Source: Candidula unifasciata (Eukaryota; Mollusca; Gastropoda; Stylommatophora; Geomitridae). Taken from it: 64,000 bases of DNA. This document shows positions 53,153-63,218 of this stretch, piece after piece. The translations under genes were made by a program, and so were the position numbers. The stretch is from assembly GCA_905116865.2 (NCBI GenBank), contig CAJHNH020008464.1, positions 1 to 64,000 of the forward strand. Direction: 5' to 3'. Within the stretch, counting starts at the first letter, position 1. Each line of letters starts with the position of its first letter. The notes beneath the pieces are model-generated. The model did no database searches, was not told the DNA's origin, and was given only the letters and a program-made list of their open reading frames with translations.

Positions 53153-53640
53153 TATTATAAATAAAGCCTATGGCTTTACCCTCAACGTTCAATAAGTGTT
53201 ATGTCAATAAGTCATGTAAGCTTTCAGCTGGATATCTGTGTTTTGATGTACGTCAAGCTTTATATGTAATAAATGACACTGAATGACCAGTGGGTTGTAG
53301 TCGCGGCCATAGCTTTACTCATCACAATTGAAAAACATATCTTTCTATTGGTGCAATCGCTGAGTTTTAACCAATTAAAACCTATGTATCAACAGTTAGT
53401 CCATGGGCAGTAACTCTTTAGTAGACGTTAACAGTAAACAAACAACCGGGAAAGCAACGAAACGAACTATAGACAATTTCCAACAATCGACGCGTGAAGA
53501 TGTGGTTGTAGTTTTTAGCTTTCTTAATAGTTAACATCCATTCTGTCATTGAAGATTAATTGACAGCATGTTTTCTATTGTTTTCAGTTGATTTTTAGAT
53601 TTTAAGTTACATATTGGATAATGAAATCATCGTATAAAAA
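53153..53640. promoter_or_regulatory. PSME4: Probable divergent upstream region of PSME4
   Basis: About 490 bp between the PSME4 start and a possible plus-strand exon. It holds neither a known repeat nor an ORF. No unmistakable TATA box or initiator could be chosen on either strand; an A/T-rich TTTATTTATAATA lies directly before the PSME4 ATG and is more likely leader sequence. Confidence 0.35.
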
Positions 53641-53753
53641 TGGAGGACAGAAGGAGGTCATTCAGTTTCACACCAGCGATCATTACTGATGTACAACACG
53701 TAGAACTACAGAAGTACGATCTGCCCTCGACTGAAAGAAGGGGTTGTTAAAAG
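53641..53753 (+). other. Possible short ORF or first exon on the plus strand
   Basis: ATG at 53641 opens 36 codons (MEDRRRSFSFTPAIITDVQH then VELQKYDLPSTERRGC) and a stop, five bases before a good donor, AAAA|GTAAGT. The composition is coding-like and it sits head-to-head with PSME4. It might be a non-coding or short-uORF first exon of the gene at 56267. I do not recognise the peptide. Confidence 0.35.
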
Positions 53754-53754
53754 T

Positions 53755-54185
53755 AAGTAAAGTAGGCATGATGATACTGACCACACTCGTCAGCTTCACG
53801 TCGCCACTCATCGCGTTCGAGTGCCGATTAATCATACAAATTTGTAATAGAAATGCTGCTAATGCTAGTGAAGTTTTATATTAAAGCAATGCAATGTTTC
53901 CCTTTGTAAATTTGAACAAAGAAGACAGACTACAGACAATGCATTGCACATTTTATCGCCTGGCATATTTTAATTTCGCTGTATCTCGTCAGGTGCTCAT
54001 ACTACAGTATGAGTAACAATTAAATAAATGAAGCTAATAAATTAATCCTTTATATTTAAAAAAATGTAAAACAGAAAGACATGATTCTGACACAGCGGCT
54101 GCCATGGTAAAACAGGCAGTTGTGTTTGTTTGTCATTTATGAAAGGATTCACTTATTTGCTTCATTATGTAATTCCTACTTCTCT
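53755..54185. other. Intergenic, with a tSINE scrap
   Basis: GGCATGATGATACTGACCAC and CTCATCGCGTTCGAGTGCCG (53767-53827) resemble a tSINE. The rest holds nothing recognised. Confidence 0.4.
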
Positions 54186-54550
54186 CTGACTTCTAGTGGA
54201 AAATCTTAAATTAGTCGCCATTTACGAGATGCTAGTTAGGGAGGCAGTGGGTCTATTCTTTCTCTTCCCTCAGTAGGCCCCAGAAGCCACACAGGGTAAG
54301 GTAGAGTATATAATATTTGTTGGTTTTTCTAATGGCATCTTAGTCTTCTTCATTTATAGCCAGTGGTTACATTAACCCATTCATTTGTGGGTATTATTTA
54401 AACAGTTTCTCCTCCAGTGCATTCTTTGGCTCCCTTTTGGGGAATGTAAACCAGCTTGTCCTTAACAGATATGAGGTGAATGGCAGTTAATTAAGGGTTT
54501 ATGCCAAAAGATGCAGGTACTGCAGCCTGTAGTCTATTACATTTTCACCT
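54185..54550. repeat. Rep-A right module (54185-54300, plus) and Rep-B piece (about 54415-54550, minus)
   Basis: Rep-A: TTAGTCGCCATTTACGAGAT, GGAGGCAGTGGGTCTATTCT, GAAGCCACACAGGG. Rep-B: CAGTTAATTAAGGGTTTATG, then GCAGGTACTGCAGCCTG. Confidence 0.6.
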
Positions 54551-54599
54551 AATCATGACAGATTGTTACATATAGTAGGGGTCTAAAAAAAAGTTAACA

Positions 54600-54930
54600 T
54601 TGCCTTGTAAATATACAATTTCAGAAAGTTAACTTTTTGAGAATAAAAAGATATTACCAAAAATATTGGAAAAGTTTCCATCACTAAATTCAGTGAGAGG
54701 CGAAGACAGAAATAGTTCAGACATCTAAAAAAGAATACATTCAAGGATACCAGCAAAACAAGTATACAGCCTGAACAGGAGAACACCAAGATTCAAGATG
54801 CAGGGGAGACCCAGAGGAAAATGGATCGAAGCAGTCGTTGATAACCTGAAAATGCATAACATCACAGCAGTCCATGCATTTGAACAAGGGCTGTCTCAGC
54901 TACTAATCATCTGTTAAACTCATGCAACAC
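54600..54930 (+). pseudogene. Non-LTR retrotransposon 3' fragment
   Basis: The readable piece SLNRRTPRFKMQGRPRGKWI followed by EAVVDNLK is the basic R.RGRP...W...V...L tail after a LINE reverse transcriptase. It ends at about 54930. Confidence 0.7.
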
Positions 54931-55190
54931 AGAACATGTTGACCAAAACAACAAAAAATGTGTTTTTTCAGTAAGACAGGTAGTGCCATTCAGCTGCTTT
55001 TTGGGCACAATAATTTTAACTTACCCCATGACGTCACGGGAGACATTCAAATAATTTCCAGGGTGGTAAGGTTGGGGGGATTTTTCCCTTCTAGAGTGCA
55101 TAGCAAAAGTGCGCGCTTGTTGGCGCCTCTTATGACGTGTGTTTACTGCACATCAGCAGTCTTCATCTTTGTTTGCCGTTCGTTCCAGCC
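54931..55190. other. Intergenic region with CpG cluster
   Basis: Contains TGACGTCA (55029-55036, a CRE-like palindrome) and a CpG-bearing stretch (AAGTGCGCGCTTGTTGGCGC, 55108-55127) before the ATG at 55191. It could be a promoter of the neighbouring ORF trace. Confidence 0.3.
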
Positions 55191-55355
55191 ATGAATTTTC
55201 TACAATTAGTAGCATCTGTACAAGACAAGAAGACCAGCATTGCCTTCCTGCAACAGCATGGCATTCTGCACAAAACGAGATGTTGCAGAAACAACCATCA
55301 GATAGATGGTGTATTATCCCTGTCGGAAAGACACACAGCAGTTTGCCGGCGTTGA
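55191..55355 (+). pseudogene. ISXO2/Merlin-like transposase trace (tentative)
   Basis: The ORF begins MNFLQLVASVQDKKTSIAFL then QQHGILHKTRCC. This start resembles the N-terminus of ISXO2-like (Merlin/IS1595-related) transposases: an FLQ..G(L/I)L helix followed by a C-x-(x)-C zinc site. After about 40 codons the frame seems to shift (SDRW in another frame), and the catalytic part is missing. Similarity is short, so it may be chance. Confidence 0.35.
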
Positions 55356-55388
55356 AAGTCCACCTGTAGTCTGGACATACTCGTACGC

Positions 55389-55622
55389 CAAACTGCGGAC
55401 TTCTTCCGGCGATAATACCGCCACCGCCGAGAGTATCCCCGCGCGGCGCGAAGGGGGGTTAAACTAGATCGCTGGGACTCACGAGCTGCAGCTACCGCAT
55501 CTCCTTTTGATTCCTTTATTTTATTTGCTCGTGAGTCCCAGATATCTAGTTTAAACCCCCTCCGTGGCGTGGGGATACTCTCGGCGATGGCGATAAAGTC
55601 GCCGGAAAGAGGTCCGCAATTT
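55389..55622. repeat. Foldback: 95-bp inverted repeat with about 42-bp loop
   Basis: The left arm, 55389-55485, pairs with the right arm, 55528-55622. Matching blocks are TGCGGAC, TTCCGGCGA, CGCCGAGAGTATCCCC, AAACTAGAT and CTGGGACTCACGAG with their inverses CTCGTGAGTCCCAG, ATCTAGTTT, GGGGATACTCTCGGCG, TCGCCGGAA and GTCCGCA. The arms are GC- and CpG-rich. No TSD was found. It is probably a palindromic short DNA transposon. Confidence 0.9.
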
Positions 55623-55742
55623 TCAAGTGACTAAGGCCCTGTTAGGGTATATTTTCGGCCTTGATAATTTGGGACCATTATTCAAAAGATAGCCAAAAAC
55701 ACAATTTACAATTAATTTTTTTTTGTGTAAATAAAACACACA

Positions 55743-55820
55743 CAAAAAGTCACGTAGGGATTGAGCGCAGCACCTTTCATTTATAAGGCAGATATGATAT
55801 CAACTACGCTACACATGACA
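55743..55820 (-). tRNA. tRNA-like segment (probably pseudo or SINE head)
   Basis: On the minus strand TAGCGTAGTTGATATCA fits an A box and GCTGCGCTCAATCCCT fits a B box, spaced as in a tRNA. It resembles the segment at 9672 (GTAGTTG.TATCA, GCCTTA.AAT, TCAA.CCC). The anticodon loop would read CTTATAA. Stems are imperfect. Confidence 0.45.
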
Positions 55821-56266
55821 AAATGATATAAAAACATGCCCAGTATTGTACACCTGGCAATTGCGCATCAACAAGCAGCCGACTGCGCACCAACAGACAG
55901 ATACATGCCACACCAGAAAACACTAGAAGAGAAACGACAGCAACAGCACATTTGCACCCCTTGAAATAGTGGACTGTCCAGTCAGCTGTGGAATTCCCAC
56001 GGATTCCCTCTGTTCGGGGTACTTACAAAATATTGTACTGCTTTATGTTGTTGTTTTTTTTTAAATATATATTTCAGTATTGCTTATTGTTACTATATAT
56101 TTAAGAATTGTTTTCTTTTTCTGTTGTCAGATAATGAATATAAAATTTTGTCTTCTTTTCTTACAAAGGAGCAGTCTGCATGTCTGAAACTGGATTGCCT
56201 AGAGAGCTGCTGAGATTACTTTGTCCAGTATTCTTTGGCTTGTAAGCATTCATTTTTAGAGTAATC
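55821..56266. other. Upstream of the DUF2236 gene
   Basis: A plausible splice acceptor (TTTTCTTACAAAG, ending 56169) precedes a short upstream ORF (56179-56244; MSETGLPRELLRLL...). A second acceptor-like TTTTTAG lies just before the main ATG. The in-frame stop TAA at about 56242 shows that the main ORF cannot extend further left without splicing. Confidence 0.45.
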
Positions 56267-57226
56267 ATGCCATCCCCAGATGATGTGATTGGGAAGCAGC
56301 TTCCATGTGAACTGCGTATTAAGGATCTTGAGTGTGGAAGACTTTTAGATGGTGACTGTGCAGCAGAGCTTTCTCCACCAGATGAGTTTGATATGGCCAG
56401 ATTTCATCGTGGCAGAATGTTCTTTAGAGACCATTTGTTCAGTTGCAGCATTGCCATGTATTTTTCCTTGGTCATTGGCATGAGTGTTCCAGAATTTTTA
56501 GAAGCTCTTGTATTCACACAACAATCTGATACTCCAGTAAAGGCATTTAGGAGATATATTAAAACATTTCACCATGTAGCCCTGTGGCATTATGGCAATA
56601 TATGGGAGAAAGACTCCAAAGCTCAGAAATCTATTTGTGATGTCAGACAAATTCATAAAGTAATTAGAGAACAAATGCAGAAAAGATTTGAAGGCCGAGA
56701 AGTCCGCAAGTTTATCTCACAATATGATATGGGTGTTGTTCTAAGTGGTTTTATGGGTGCTGTTATAATGTATCCTGAAGATGCGGGGATCAGGTGCTCT
56801 CTGGATGAACTTGATGACTATGTCTACTTCTGGTATGGAGTGGGTCACTTGCTGGGGATAGAGAAAAAGTATAACATCTGTGCCCATGGACTAACTCAAG
56901 CACTAACATTCTGTAAAAGCATAGAACAAGACATTGTGAAGAAAAACATAACTAACCCTCCACCTGAATTCCAACATGTTACAGAAAATGTAATTAAAGC
57001 ATTTCAGGGAGGGAGGGGACCAATGAGCCTTCTCACTTTCCCAGTCATCTCAGCCTTATCCTATGAATACATTGTAGGTGATTCAGGCAAGTTAAGTTTT
57101 CCAGATACCGTAAGGTATCTCATTTGGAAATTGATTTTTTTTACAGTAAAACATGTCTCTTGGTTTAGGATATACCTGAATCAAAGAATTGAACGTGCTT
57201 GTCGCTTAACATTCATCAATGTATGA
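56267..57226 (+). CDS. DUF2236 / mpaB-type oxygenase-like protein
   Basis: A 319-residue uninterrupted ORF. It carries the ER-bound oxygenase mpaB / rubber-oxygenase (DUF2236) domain, a mostly helical fold; bacterial rubber oxygenase of this family binds haem b, and fungal MpaB cleaves a farnesyl chain. What is seen: FDMARFHRGRMFFRDH (41-56), a hydrophobic segment (57-78), FHHVALWHYG (101-110), DVRQIHKVIRE (125-135), SQYDMGVVLSGFMGAV (151-166), DYVYFWYGVGHLLGI (184-198) and a hydrophobic C-terminal segment (about 282-302). His-rich positions 102-108 and His130 are candidate metal or haem contacts by family analogy. Substrate is unknown; ER membrane location is an inference. The upstream stop makes ATG 56267 the only in-frame start, unless an upstream exon is spliced in. 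It is intronless while PSME4 has many introns, so it could be a retrocopy, but no damage is visible. Confidence 0.88.
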   Translation: MPSPDDVIGKQLPCELRIKDLECGRLLDGDCAAELSPPDEFDMARFHRGRMFFRDHLFSCSIAMYFSLVIGMSVPEFLEALVFTQQSDTPVKAFRRYIKTFHHVALWHYGNIWEKDSKAQKSICDVRQIHKVIREQMQKRFEGREVRKFISQYDMGVVLSGFMGAVIMYPEDAGIRCSLDELDDYVYFWYGVGHLLGIEKKYNICAHGLTQALTFCKSIEQDIVKKNITNPPPEFQHVTENVIKAFQGGRGPMSLLTFPVISALSYEYIVGDSGKLSFPDTVRYLIWKLIFFTVKHVSWFRIYLNQRIERACRLTFINV

Positions 57227-57284
57227 AATATTTAGAGATCAGGGTGCTATTTACATACAAACATGTGTGCCTATATGTACATTA

Positions 57285-59700
57285 TCATCATCAGGTGCCA
57301 TGCAGACTGTCATGGGGGGTCATTTCTCTCCAGAATCTGCTATCTCCTGCAGCATGTATCAGTTCGTGTGCCAACACACCTCCATGTCATGCAACAAGAC
57401 TGTCAAGAATCTTCTCTTGTTGTCTTCCTCTATCCCTCCTTCCACAGATCTTTCCAGTGGTCACATGTTCCATTTTTCCTCTTCTCATAACATGGCCCAA
57501 AAATGGTGACCCTCTCCTTTTGATGTCTGTGATAAGTTGTCATAGGGCTCCCACCTCCTTCAAAACCTCTTGGTTGCTCTTTTTGGCTATCCAAGGTATT
57601 CTAAGCATTCTTCTGTAAAACCACATCTCTGAGGCCTCAAGAAATTGTTTGGCCTGTCTACCGATTTTCCAGGATTCACAGCCATATGTTAAAACTGGAA
57701 GTATGTAGCAAGCAAGAATTCTTTTTCTAACTCTCAAAGACAAAGATATATTGCACAAGATGTTCTTCATCTTATAAAATGCAGTTTTTGCCTGTCCTAT
57801 TTTGTTTCTTATCTCAGTTATGCATCTTCCATCTGATGTTATCCATGTGCCCAAATACTTAAATTTCTATACTTGTCCCAAAATAACACCATCGACTTTT
57901 ATTACACATTAAGGAATAATTAATTTTTTTTATACCACCATTACTTCTGTCTTCCCATTATTCAAACAGGCCCATTCTTCCACTATCTAACACCACAATG
58001 TCTATCATTTCCTGTAGTTCCCTCTGACTTGTTGCTATTAAGACTGTCATCAGCATGATGTAAATTGTTTGTATTGTGCCCACCAACCACAATTCCAGGC
58101 AATTTTCTCATTATATTTTCACTGTATAATGGAAACAAATCAGGTGACAGTACACATCCTTGTCGTACGACCCTCTTTATGCTTTGAAATGTACCAAAAG
58201 ATTTGTTAATTCTTATAGCTGCTGTTTGCTGCCAATACATATTCTTCGTAGATCTTTTCCGTGGATGTTTAATTTTTCTAACAGTTTGATTACTTCTTTA
58301 TGCTTCGCACAGTAAAATGCTTTTGTATAGTCTATAAAGCATAAGTACAAATCAGTCTTTACTTCTATTGCTCTTTCTGGCAATGTCCTTAGGATGTATA
58401 TGGCATTTTTTTGTACCTTTTCCTTCTACAAATCCACATAGTTCATCACTGATTTCTGGTTTAATTTTGTTTCTTATTCTTCTCATAATTATTCTCAGTA
58501 AAATCTTAGTCATTTGACTCGTAACACTTATTGTGCGATGGTTTTTACATTTTAAAATGCCTGGTTTCTTTGGCAGAGCTATAAATAAGGGATTTTAAAA
58601 GGTCATTTGGAATATACCCACTATTATAAATAACATTTAAAAGTTTAGTTATTATTTCAATTCCAGAATCTCCCAGTGCTTCAATTTCTTCCAGTGAAAT
58701 GTTGTCTGGCCTGGGTGCTTTTCCTTTTTTCATATGCATCCTCAACTTCTGCAGTCATTATTGGTGGACCATCATTGTTGGTCTGCAGTTCTACATCTGG
58801 TCTATTTTCATCATACCCCTATATACTCTGTCCATCTGTTAATTATATTACTGTCCCATTAATAAGTCACCATCTTTTGATTTTAAACATCCAGTGCTGT
58901 TACGTGTCATCTTTCCTGTTAACATATTTATCTGTTGGTACATGGAATGTGAGCCTTTCCTGTGATTTGCCCCAACCTCTGTACACATTTGATTCAGCCA
59001 GGCTTCTTTAGCCACTTTGAATTTGTTTACTATTTCTTGTTGTATTCTATAATATTTTTCTTTATCATTCTTTTTCTTCCTTCTTTCATCCATCAACTGC
59101 AGAATTTCAGTTGACATCTATTTCTTTTTGCAACTCTATGGGTTGGTGGGATTGTCTCTTTTAATGTCTGTTCATCAATAGTCTGTATAATTTCCATTGC
59201 ATTATACCGGTTTTGTACAGTGACATTGTACATATGTACATATACATTAATATTTCACTTAGAAATTCATTAAATTGTTAAGCGCAGGTTGGTAGTGGTA
59301 ATGTGAAAATAACTTATTGAATATGTTATATTTACAATATGTTGACGCATTTAAATTATGAATTTGTGCTGTTATTTGACAAATAGAGGAGACTGCAGAT
59401 GATAACTACAATTAGTATGAGGTCCAAATAGGCATCTCAAAGTCTTCTTCTGCAGCAGCTATAATTGACTATATGATTCACTCCAGTAAGCCTTTGAAAT
59501 TATAAAACATGCTGAGAATAGATGCTCTTAAGAACCATAAGAAAAAAGTACATATTTTTGTTGTTGTGCATCATCATGCGGTCGAGGCAGTTTCCATACG
59601 CAGACAGCGGACTAGCTCATTGCAAAACTCTTGTGTGTGCCAAATATCTGTCCCATGGATGCAGGTGTTGTTGGCAATAAAAGAGCTGATAGACTGACAG
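57285..59700 (-). pseudogene. Non-LTR retrotransposon (LINE), decayed, 3' two-thirds
   Basis: Reading from right to left: an RT-upstream piece (YYRIQQEIVNKFKVAKEAWL, 59117-58848), a palm/finger motif GKAPRPDNISLEEIEALGD (58745-58545), a thumb-side piece with VRQGCVLSPDLFPLYSENIM and HHADDS, the catalytic (F/Y)ADD region with an altered first residue (58240-57983), and the C-terminal SLRVRKRILACYILPVLTYG then CESWKI (57854-57540). The 3' end has CATCATCATCAG on the plus strand, an (ATG)n-type tail at about 57285. Stops and frameshifts are frequent. It follows the DUF2236 ORF by about 60 bp. Confidence 0.88.
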
Positions 59701-60120
59701 GTTCTGCATTAGTTGAAGATAGCTGACCTATGGATTGTGCTGACATTGTCAATACCCTTAGAAAGGTAGGACGTTCTGAGGATTTTGAATGGAACATGTC
59801 CACATAACTGCTAAGAATACGAGAATTATAAGTAAAGACAACCACAGCCAAGGCACACTCAGATTTCAAGTTTTGAGCACATCTGATCTACTTAATTAAA
59901 AATGTGTTTCATGAATAATTGTCATAGTAGTTTGTGTATTTTTTTTTAAATTGCACTTGTTTGAGGAATAGGGGTAAACCGACATGTAGCATTCGCTCTC
60001 CCTATCTGTACCGCCTCTTCTGTAGAAGAAAACTTTAAATGTTGAGCATGAATTGATTAGTGGAGATGCTATTCTAGAACTCATTAGTCAGGGATATCAT
60101 CCTACAGTTTGTTCATTTTG
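59701..60120. other. Between LINE fragments
   Basis: No clear feature. AAAAGAGCTGATAGACTGAC and CTTAGAAAGGTAGGACGTTC at 59675-59775 might be RNase H-type LINE residue (KRADRL..S...), too short to assign. Confidence 0.35.
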
Positions 60121-60127
60121 TAACAAT

Positions 60128-60409
60128 ACACATCAGAGATTGAAAATATTTGAAGAGCTGTTTTTGAAAAAACATTTACAAATTGTGTTCACTGGCAAAT
60201 ACTTGTCCAACAAATACTGCAATCAGTAACAAACCTGAATACCTTGGCTTCATAATTAACATCACTATACACATCAGAGATTGAAAATATTTTAAGAGCT
60301 GTTAGAAAAAAAACATTTACAAATTGTGTTCACTGGCAAATACTTGTTTAACAAATACTGCAATCAGTAACAAACCTGAATACCTTGGCTTCATAATTAA
60401 CATCACTAG
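60128..60409 (+). repeat. Tandem duplication of 141 bp inside a LINE fragment
   Basis: ACACATCAGAGATTGAAAAT starts at 60128 and 60269. The copies stay collinear to AATTAACATCACTA with few changes (TCC/TTT, an A-run length difference). Confidence 0.95.
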
Positions 60410-60620
60410 GGACTATTCAAAACATTAGAAGGAATCTGCCCATAGCATTGCTTAGGCTAAGCAGTTCTAAGAGCGTCTGGCACAAGAGCAGCTTACAAAA
60501 TAAAGAACCAATGTTAAAGATATGTATATTTCCTGTGACAGCATGTTATATATGGATCATAGATCATTCTGCAACTCTTCTCCTGCCCTTTATTCCTGAT
60601 GGAGCATATGTTCATGACCA
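60340..60620 (+). pseudogene. Non-LTR reverse transcriptase C-terminal fragment
   Basis: NKPEYLGFIINITRDYSKHI, then SKSVWHKSSLQNKEPMLKI fit the YLG..I......I...I......F..L...VW....L....K motif downstream of the reverse transcriptase core. Frameshifts are present. It is distinct from the neighbours at 57285 and 61320. Confidence 0.7.
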
Positions 60621-61039
60621 ACTCACTCCCATCCTTTGCTAATGCTTGCGGCTCACACTTATTTTTTACTTCACTTTATAGTTCCCTCCATGCGTTTTTG
60701 TTCTGCCTTTTTTCCTTTGATCCTCTGGGTTCTAGCAAAGAGACTAACTGTAGTTATATTGTGTATACTACCCGACACCAGTTTTTTCTTCTTCCCTTTT
60801 TATTCACTGGAATTTGTTCTGTTCTGCGCAGATGCCAGTTAATGAAGTTAGTAGTTATTTAGTGCAGTGTAATTATTGTAGTTCTCTATGTTGTATTGAT
60901 TTGACATTAGAGTGAAATATTTTAACTTATTATTGGTTTTTTTTTTTTTTTTCAATTAAAAAGATTTCCAAGAGCTGTGAAAGCTGCATATTTGAATACA
61001 TTTCCTGATGACCAGGATTCATAGCAAATGAATGAGAGT
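60621..61039. other. No recognised feature
   Basis: Plus-strand ORFs rich in Phe, Leu and Ser result from pyrimidine-rich DNA (TTTTTTCTTCTTCCC, 60781). There is a T-run at 60936-60954. Confidence 0.45.
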
Positions 61040-61312
61040 TATGGGCCCCCAATTGGGTGGGGGGTGAGAAAAGACCCTCTGTCCCACTAACAACCACGTT
61101 GTAAAAGTATTCAAATCAGGGTCTTTCCTTCAAAGTCTTATGAGTGTATCTGCCTGAGAGGCAAAAAACCAATAGTCTGCAAACATATAAGCCACATCCA
61201 CACAAAAAGATATGCACACAGAACTCAAAAACAAGACTAAAGTTTAGAGGTGGACAAGCAGCCAGAACTTTCCTATGAAGTTTACAGTTGGTGATCATGA
61301 AGAAGAAAAAAA
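61040..61312 (-). repeat. Dispersed repeat Rep-A (minus copy)
   Basis: GGGCCCCCAATTGGGTGGGG, GCCTGAGAGGCAAAAAACCA, AAGTTTAGAGGTGGACAAGC, AGTTTACAGTTGGTGATCAT, then GAAGAAGAAAAAA. Confidence 0.82.
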
Positions 61313-61319
61313 TAGCAGA

Positions 61320-61930
61320 CAGCCATGAAGTTGCAACAATTTAAAACAAATAATATAACAGTCGACACTGAAAAGACTGAAGTAACGCCAAAAGGAAGAA
61401 AGAAGCAGAACCTGAAAATAGCAGTAGAGTGCAAAGGTTCTAAACAGGCATCTGAGTTTAAATATCTGGGAACAACATTAACTGAAGATGGAAAATTGGA
61501 TAAAGAAAATAACATTGATACAGTAAAGCAAACCAAATACTAGGACAGATAGCTCTCCACTTTCAACACAAGATAATCCCAGTCAGCATGAAGAAACATT
61601 TCTTAAAAGCATATTCATTTCCACTCTTTGCTGCCAGTGCCAGACATGGTCACTCACAACAGTCTAGAACATAAAATTAGTAATCATGTGAATAAGGTGT
61701 CAGGTGACCAGAAGAAATAAAATAAGAAATGAAGTAATTTGAGGAAACAGTTTGCACAATACCAGTTCTAAGTTACATACAAAGATAGCAAATAAAATGG
61801 TTTGCCAAGGCATACACCAAAAGAGGAGAAGGACATAGACCACGAGGTAGACCTAGAACAGCATGGAAAGATAACATCAGAGAAGCTTAACAACAGCACG
61901 ATGTGTCTGCGGTCAAGGCAAACAGAAGAG
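61320..61930 (+). pseudogene. Non-LTR retrotransposon fragment, reverse transcriptase end to tail
   Basis: VDTEKTEVTPKGRKKQNLKI, ASEFKYLGTTLTEDGKLDKE, CCQCQTWSLTTV and RPRGRPRTAWKDNIREA follow in the normal order, although with frameshifts. This is the FKYLG family of LINEs also seen at 20800 and 57285. Confidence 0.85.
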
Positions 61931-62338
61931 CAAGAAGCAGACAGAACCTTGTATGTAACTCAAAACTTCAACCAGAGCATCAGAACAGCTTCAGTACTCC
62001 AGGATTGGGTACACAGCTACCTAATCCCAGTTCCAAAACCAGGCAAAGATCATTCCAGACTCAGCGGTTTCATGACTATCAAACTACAATATACTTTGGC
62101 AAGGTGCTAGAGAAGATTGTTGCTGTTTAACTACAAATGTTTTTGGAAAAGAAAAAGCTTCTGCCAAAAGGTTTGGGTAGTTACTGGGCAAGGATAGATA
62201 CCTGGTCAAATGCATCTACGTTTTCTTTTGATAAGGGGTTAAAGAATAGACAGGTGACAGTTGTAGCAGCACTTGATCTTAATGATGCCTACAATAGTCA
62301 TTTATGATATTTTTATATCTGCACTCATGGAGAAGGGG

Positions 62339-62564
62339 AGTTGGCGCTAGACGCCTGCATGAGGATCGGAAGGTCATGGGTTCACGTCCTGACGGAACTG
62401 GACATTTTTTTTTTCTTCAAAAATGTCTTTAACTCCCATGTTGACCCAGCATTGAGTGGGTGCCATGGAAAGTGAGGGGAGGGGGGGGGGGCGTGATGCT
62501 GACCATCTATAAAAAAAAATATAGGTCTAACCTAATGGCGTGGAAAAGGTGTTTTTTTTTTTCA
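62339..62564 (+). mobile_element. tSINE inserted in the RNase H-type LINE (16-bp duplication)
   Basis: ACTCATGGAGAAGGGG (62323-62338) and ACTCACGGAGAAGGGG (62565-62580) flank it with one mismatch. The head has TTGGCGCTAGACGCCTG and GGTTCACGTCC (B box). The body has GTTGACCCAGCATTGAGTGG and GTGATGCTGACCATCTATAA, and the copy ends in a T-run. The LINE reading frame resumes after it (LMEKG..LSLAGSCPAFVY). Confidence 0.92.
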
Positions 62565-63218
62565 ACTCACGGAGAAGGGGTTTTATCCCTGGCTGGCAGC
62601 TGTCCTGCATTCGTGTATAGTTCCCCTTTGCCTGGCTCGAGACCACGCAGCCCCCTTCATTGTATACAGAGGCAGGATTGCAGAACTTGAAGCACCAGGT
62701 GTTGGAAGAATATTGACATTTGCTGATGATGTTCTTGCATGTGGAGTGATAGGCAACAGACAGCCCAAGAGCTACAGGCAACAGCAGACAAATTGTGACT
62801 GATTAGTGAGCTGGAAAAGTGCGGCTGTTTTGTGGTGCTCTCTGGGCAATAGAATTATAAGAGCTGACGTCCCAGCCTCCCAACCAGTGACAGAAACATC
62901 AAAAGAGAAAGCAGATTGAGGTTTCTGGGTATCATTTTCGATAGAAGCCTGTCCTTCAGGGATCATATAGATACAGTTGCGGTAAAATGCCAAAAAGGAT
63001 TCAATGCTCTCAAGATTACGGCAGCAGTGGACATGGAACAAAGAATGCTGTTCACAATGTTTCAGCATGTGATCCTGTCGGTGATAGACTGTGGACTTAA
63101 AATGCTTACCGTATCAAAAAGTCAGCTGATGAAACTTGAACGCATATAGAATGAAGTTATGCGGGTGATTCTGGGATGTACAAGCGATATCCCTGTAGTA
63201 TGTATGCGATATATGCTT

